A DNA stretch of 6,420 nt from Rhodocyclaceae bacterium (GTDB lineage: Bacteria > Pseudomonadota > Gammaproteobacteria > Burkholderiales > Rhodocyclaceae). A program made the translations under genes and the position numbers. Shown here in pieces: positions 1 to 6,420 of this stretch. Position 1 is the stretch's first letter; each line of letters opens with the position of its first letter. The stretch lies in the NCBI GenBank assembly GCA_013821865.1, contig PNJM01000157.1:1-6420 (forward strand). The letters are read 5' to 3'. The notes under the pieces are model-generated. The model made no database searches. It was not told the DNA's origin and worked only from the letters and a program-made list of their open reading frames with translations.

Positions 1-1
1 G

Positions 2-109
2 ATGGCGCGCAACGACAAGGCGCGGGCCGTGGCCGACTACGTCGCCGGCATGACGGATCGCTATGCCATACGCGAACATCGGCGCCTGTTCGCGGTTGGC
101 GAGATATAA
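2..109 (+). CDS. dgt: C-terminal end of probable deoxyguanosinetriphosphate triphosphohydrolase (dGTPase family), 5' partial
   Basis: Only the last 35 codons are present, in the frame that ends at TAA 107-109; the gene continues off the left edge. The readable tail contains [19 protein letters not shown]. This resembles the conserved C-terminal segment of bacterial dGTPase-like HD-domain proteins, which end in a D-Y/F-x-A-G-M-T-D-R-F/Y-A-I/L-x-E-H motif. Family members hydrolyse dGTP or other dNTPs to the nucleoside and triphosphate in the cytoplasm; the metal-binding HD motif that would prove this lies outside the window. A dgt gene just upstream of gltB is, from memory, a common betaproteobacterial arrangement, which supports the call. 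The ATG at position 2 is an internal methionine codon, not a start. A terminator 89 bases after the stop suggests the gene is transcribed separately from gltBD. Identity rests on a short motif, so confidence is moderate. Confidence 0.72.
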   Translation: MARNDKARAVADYVAGMTDRYAIREHRRLFAVGEI

Positions 110-141
110 ACCCCCTCGATAGCCGTCCGGAGCATTCCTTG

Positions 142-170
142 TTGAAGAAGCCGCCGTTTGGCGGTATATT
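142..170 (+). promoter_or_regulatory. Promoter-like -35/-10 pair upstream of the terminator
   Basis: TTGAAG (142-147) and TATATT (165-170) are separated by 17 bases. They match the sigma-70 consensus boxes at 4 of 6 and 5 of 6 positions. The spacer contains a perfect inverted repeat, CCGCC-GTTT-GGCGG (151-164), directly abutting the -10 box. Transcription would start near 177, only about 20 bases before the terminator stem, so the product would be a roughly 50-base RNA or an attenuated leader unless the terminator is read through. It may equally be a chance match in the less GC-rich 3' flank of the upstream gene. Confidence 0.25.
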
Positions 171-197
171 TCGCGGTTCGCCCTAAAGGTTTCGCAG

Positions 198-229
198 AAG
201 CCGGTGCGTTCCTTGTGCGCCGGCTTTTT
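198..229 (+). terminator. Rho-independent terminator downstream of the dgt-like gene
   Basis: AAGCCGG (198-204) pairs with CCGGCTT (220-226). The inner TGCG (205-208) and TGCG (216-219) extend the stem to 11 bp with two G-U pairs, leaving a 7-base loop (209-215). The stem runs into a T-tract (225-229). There is no A-tract before the left arm, so it works on the plus strand only. It lies 89 bases past the dgt-like stop and 192 bases before gltB, so it most likely ends the upstream transcript and implies a separate gltBD promoter downstream. Confidence 0.85.
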
Positions 230-287
230 ATCGGCCGCAGCCCGCATGCAATCCCAACACGGGCGCGGCCCTCCGGCAGACAGGCCG

Positions 288-317
288 GTGACGAATCAGT
301 GTCGAGGAAATTATGAC
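288..317 (+). promoter_or_regulatory. Weak candidate gltBD promoter
   Basis: GTGACG (288-293) and TATGAC (312-317) are separated by 18 bases, each matching the sigma-70 consensus at 4 of 6 positions. This is the best-placed pair I can see between the terminator and gltB. It would start the transcript near 324, giving a leader of about 98 bases that carries both the palindrome at 328-350 and the hairpin at 385-415. The match is weak in GC-rich DNA and could be chance. No clear sigma-54 element was seen. Confidence 0.22.
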
Positions 318-327
318 CTACCCCCTG

Positions 328-350
328 CCCCCCTTCCCGAGGAAGGGGGG
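328..350. repeat. C/G-rich perfect palindrome in the gltB leader, possible dispersed repeat
   Basis: CCCCCCTTCC (328-337) and GGAAGGGGGG (341-350) form a perfect 10-bp inverted repeat around a 3-base loop (338-340). It is flanked by a further C-run (321-325) and G-run (351-352). No T-tract follows on either strand, so it is not an intrinsic terminator. Homopolymeric palindromes of this look occur as repetitive extragenic elements in many GC-rich proteobacteria. Whether this one is multi-copy cannot be told from a single window. Confidence 0.6.
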
Positions 351-384
351 GGCTGTTGATCGCTACGCTCACAATTCATTGGCC

Positions 385-415
385 GCGCCTCCTTGGGGCG
401 GCCCGGCGGAGGCGC
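385..415 (+). promoter_or_regulatory. Hairpin enclosing the gltB Shine-Dalgarno sequence
   Basis: GCGCCTCC (385-392) and GGAGGCGC (408-415) are perfect reverse complements around a 15-base loop (393-407). Within the loop GGG (396-398) can also pair with CCC (402-404). The right arm contains the ribosome binding site GGAGG (408-412), and the left arm contains its exact complement CCTCC (388-392). The stem ends 6 bases before the gltB ATG. If it forms in the mRNA, it would mask the ribosome binding site. The pairing is read directly from the sequence; a regulatory role is inference. Confidence 0.55.
408..412 (+). promoter_or_regulatory. Ribosome binding site of gltB
   Basis: GGAGG sits 9 bases before the ATG at 422. 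It decides the start: the same frame is open upstream to a TTG at 356, but the 22 extra codons would come from the leader palindrome and hairpin region. The protein from 422 begins in the usual GltB way (M-x-L-P-x-x-Q-G-L-Y-D-P). Confidence 0.85.
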
Positions 416-421
416 TCTGAG

Positions 422-5077
<4,656 letters not shown>

Positions 5078-5078
5078 C

Positions 5079-6420
5079 ATGGGCAAGCCCACGGGGTTCA
5101 TGGAATACCAGCGCCTGGCCGAGGCGCACGAGGCGAAGGAAGAGCGGCTGAAGCACTACCGCGAGTTCGTCCAGCACCTGGGCGATGAACAGGCGGCGAT
5201 CCAGGGCGCGCGCTGCATGGACTGCGGCATTCCGTTCTGCTCGAGCGGCTGCCCGGTGAACAACATCATTCCGGACTGGAACGATCTCGTTTACCGCGGC
5301 AAGTGGAGGGAGGCCATCGAGGTCCTGCATTCGACCAACAACTTTCCCGAAGTCACCGGCCGCGTCTGCCCGGCACCCTGCGAGGCGGCGTGCACGCTGA
5401 ACATCAACGACGACGCCGTCGGCATCAAGTCGATCGAGCACGCCATCATCGACAAGGCGGGGGAGAACGGCTGGGTCCTGCCGCAGCCCCCGCGGCGCAA
5501 GACGGGCAAGAAGGTGGCCGTCGTCGGCTCCGGTCCGGCGGGCCTTGCCGCTGCGCAGCAGCTCGCGCGCGCGGGCCACGACGTCACCGTGTTCGAGAAG
5601 AACAGCCGCATCGGCGGCCTGATGCGCTACGGCATCCCCGACTTCAAGCTCGACAAGCGCCTGATCGACTGGCGCATGGCCCAGCTCGCGGTTGAGGGCG
5701 TCACTTTCCGCACAGGTGTGATGGTGACCCAAAGCGCGCTGCCCAGGGGCGTGGCCAACGATGCCGTCACGACCGTGACGCCGAAGCGGCTGCTGAAGGA
5801 CTTCCATGCCGTGGTTCTGGCGGGAGGCGCGGAGAACCCGCGCGACCTGCCGATCCCCGGCCGCGAACTGGACGGCGTGCATTTCGCCCTCGACTTCCTC
5901 ATCCCGCAGAACAAGGAAGTCGCGGGCGATGGCAAGAATGAAATCTCCGCCAAGGGCAAGCGCGTCGTCGTGATCGGCGGCGGCGATACCGGTTCCGACT
6001 GCGTCGGCACCTCGAATCGCCACGGCGCGGCCAGCGTCACCCAGTTCGAACTGCTGCCCCAGCCGCCGGTGAAGGAGAACAAGGACCTCACCTGGCCCTA
6101 TTGGCCGATGAAGCTGCGCACCTCTTCCTCGCACGAAGAGGGCTGCAGCCGCGACTGGTCGGTTGCGACCAAGGAATTCATCGGCGAGAAAGGCAAGCTG
6201 AACGCGCTCAAGGTCATCCGCCTCGCATGGAAGGACGGCAAGATGAGCGAGATCCCGGGCAGCGAGTTCCTCGTCAAGGCCGACCTTGCCTTCCTCGCCA
6301 TGGGCTTCCTCGGCCCGGTCGGCGGCATGCTGGACGAGCTCGGCGTGGAGAAGGATGCGCGCGGCAACGCCCGGGCAACCACCGACGGCGAAGGCTGCTA
6401 CCGGACCAGCGTGGACAAGG
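5079..6420 (+). CDS. gltD: Glutamate synthase (NADPH) small (beta) subunit, 3' partial
   Basis: Oxidises NADPH and passes electrons through FAD and 4Fe-4S clusters to the FMN of GltB. The window holds 447 codons plus one base with no stop; family members are usually about 450-490 residues, so probably only a few tens are missing. The start [12 protein letters not shown] is the usual family beginning. Cysteines 46, 49, 54 and 58 (C-x2-C-x4-C-x3-C) and 97, 101 and 105 (CPAPCEAAC) match the N-terminal iron-sulfur region. The FAD Rossmann motif is GSGPAG (150-155), with Glu173 at the end of the second strand and GGLMRYGIP (179-187) after it. The NADPH motif is GGGDTG (300-305). AFLAMGF (404-410) resembles the second FAD contact of this reductase fold. 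Related modules occur in dihydropyrimidine dehydrogenase and NfnB-type proteins, but the position after gltB settles the identity. Confidence 0.97.
   Translation, partial: MGKPTGFMEYQRLAEAHEAKEERLKHYREFVQHLGDEQAAIQGARCMDCGIPFCSSGCPVNNIIPDWNDLVYRGKWREAIEVLHSTNNFPEVTGRVCPAPCEAACTLNINDDAVGIKSIEHAIIDKAGENGWVLPQPPRRKTGKKVAVVGSGPAGLAAAQQLARAGHDVTVFEKNSRIGGLMRYGIPDFKLDKRLIDWRMAQLAVEGVTFRTGVMVTQSALPRGVANDAVTTVTPKRLLKDFHAVVLAGGAENPRDLPIPGRELDGVHFALDFLIPQNKEVAGDGKNEISAKGKRVVVIGGGDTGSDCVGTSNRHGAASVTQFELLPQPPVKENKDLTWPYWPMKLRTSSSHEEGCSRDWSVATKEFIGEKGKLNALKVIRLAWKDGKMSEIPGSEFLVKADLAFLAMGFLGPVGGMLDELGVEKDARGNARATTDGEGCYRTSVDK

Larger units (their letters stand above)
110..421. other. Intergenic region between dgt-like gene and gltB
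   Basis: This is 312 bases with no credible gene. In order it holds a small inverted repeat CCGCC-GTTT-GGCGG (151-164), three TTCGC copies starting at 170, 177 and 191, a rho-independent terminator (198-229), a 5-bp inverted repeat CCGGC/GCCGG (273-277 and 284-288), a C/G-rich palindrome (328-350) and a hairpin over the gltB ribosome binding site (385-415). A reading frame on the minus strand (61-372) crosses the region, but it runs through the terminator and the palindrome and looks like no protein I recognise, so it is not called. Confidence 0.85.

Noticed and set aside
172..195. GGTTCGCCC resembling a tRNA T-arm
   Set aside because: No acceptor stem, anticodon arm or D-arm can be built around it.
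328..350. C/G palindrome as an intrinsic terminator
   Set aside because: There is no T-tract after the stem on either strand, and it lies in the presumed leader of gltB.
61..372. Minus-strand open frame of 103 codons in the intergenic region
   Set aside because: It runs through the terminator and the C/G palindrome and overlaps the end of the dgt-like gene. Its product is not recognisable.
380..396. Possible sigma-54 promoter at TGGCCGCG...CTTGG before gltB
   Set aside because: The distance between the GG and the second element is 12 rather than 10 bases, the final GC is absent, and it would place the transcript start on the ribosome binding site.
356..421. Upstream TTG start that would add 22 residues to GltB
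   Set aside because: The extension is encoded by the leader hairpin region, has no good ribosome binding site, and does not resemble GltB N-termini. ATG 422 has GGAGG at 9 bases and gives the conserved start.

Overview
This window is an ordinary, well-conserved chromosomal stretch from a GC-rich proteobacterium. The order dgt-like tail, gltB, gltD matches what I recall for Betaproteobacteria, where dgt often precedes the glutamate synthase pair. The GltB and GltD wording also looks betaproteobacterial, possibly Rhodocyclales-like. That placement is recall from the protein sequences, not a search result. Codon use is strongly GC-biased, and leucine is almost always CTG or CTC.

Layout: bases 2-109 are the last 35 codons of an upstream gene, probably dgt (dGTP triphosphohydrolase family). 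Bases 110-421 are a 312-base intergenic region. It holds a good rho-independent terminator (198-229), a promoter-like pair upstream of that terminator (142-170), a weaker promoter-like pair (288-317), a C/G-rich perfect palindrome (328-350), and a hairpin (385-415) that contains the gltB ribosome binding site. Bases 422-5077 are gltB, the large subunit of NADPH-dependent glutamate synthase, complete and apparently intact. One base later gltD (5079 onward), the small subunit, begins and runs off the right edge.

GltB and GltD form one enzyme. GltD takes electrons from NADPH through FAD and iron-sulfur clusters. GltB hydrolyses glutamine, channels the ammonia to its FMN/3Fe-4S synthase site and makes glutamate from 2-oxoglutarate. 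With glutamine synthetase this is the GS-GOGAT route of ammonium assimilation.

I found no mobile element gene, CRISPR array, RNA gene or undescribed multi-gene system. The parts worth a second look are in the gltB leader: the Shine-Dalgarno sequence lies inside an 8-bp GC-rich stem, and the leader may be a copy of a dispersed palindromic repeat. Several very long open frames overlap gltB on both strands. I treat them as composition shadows.
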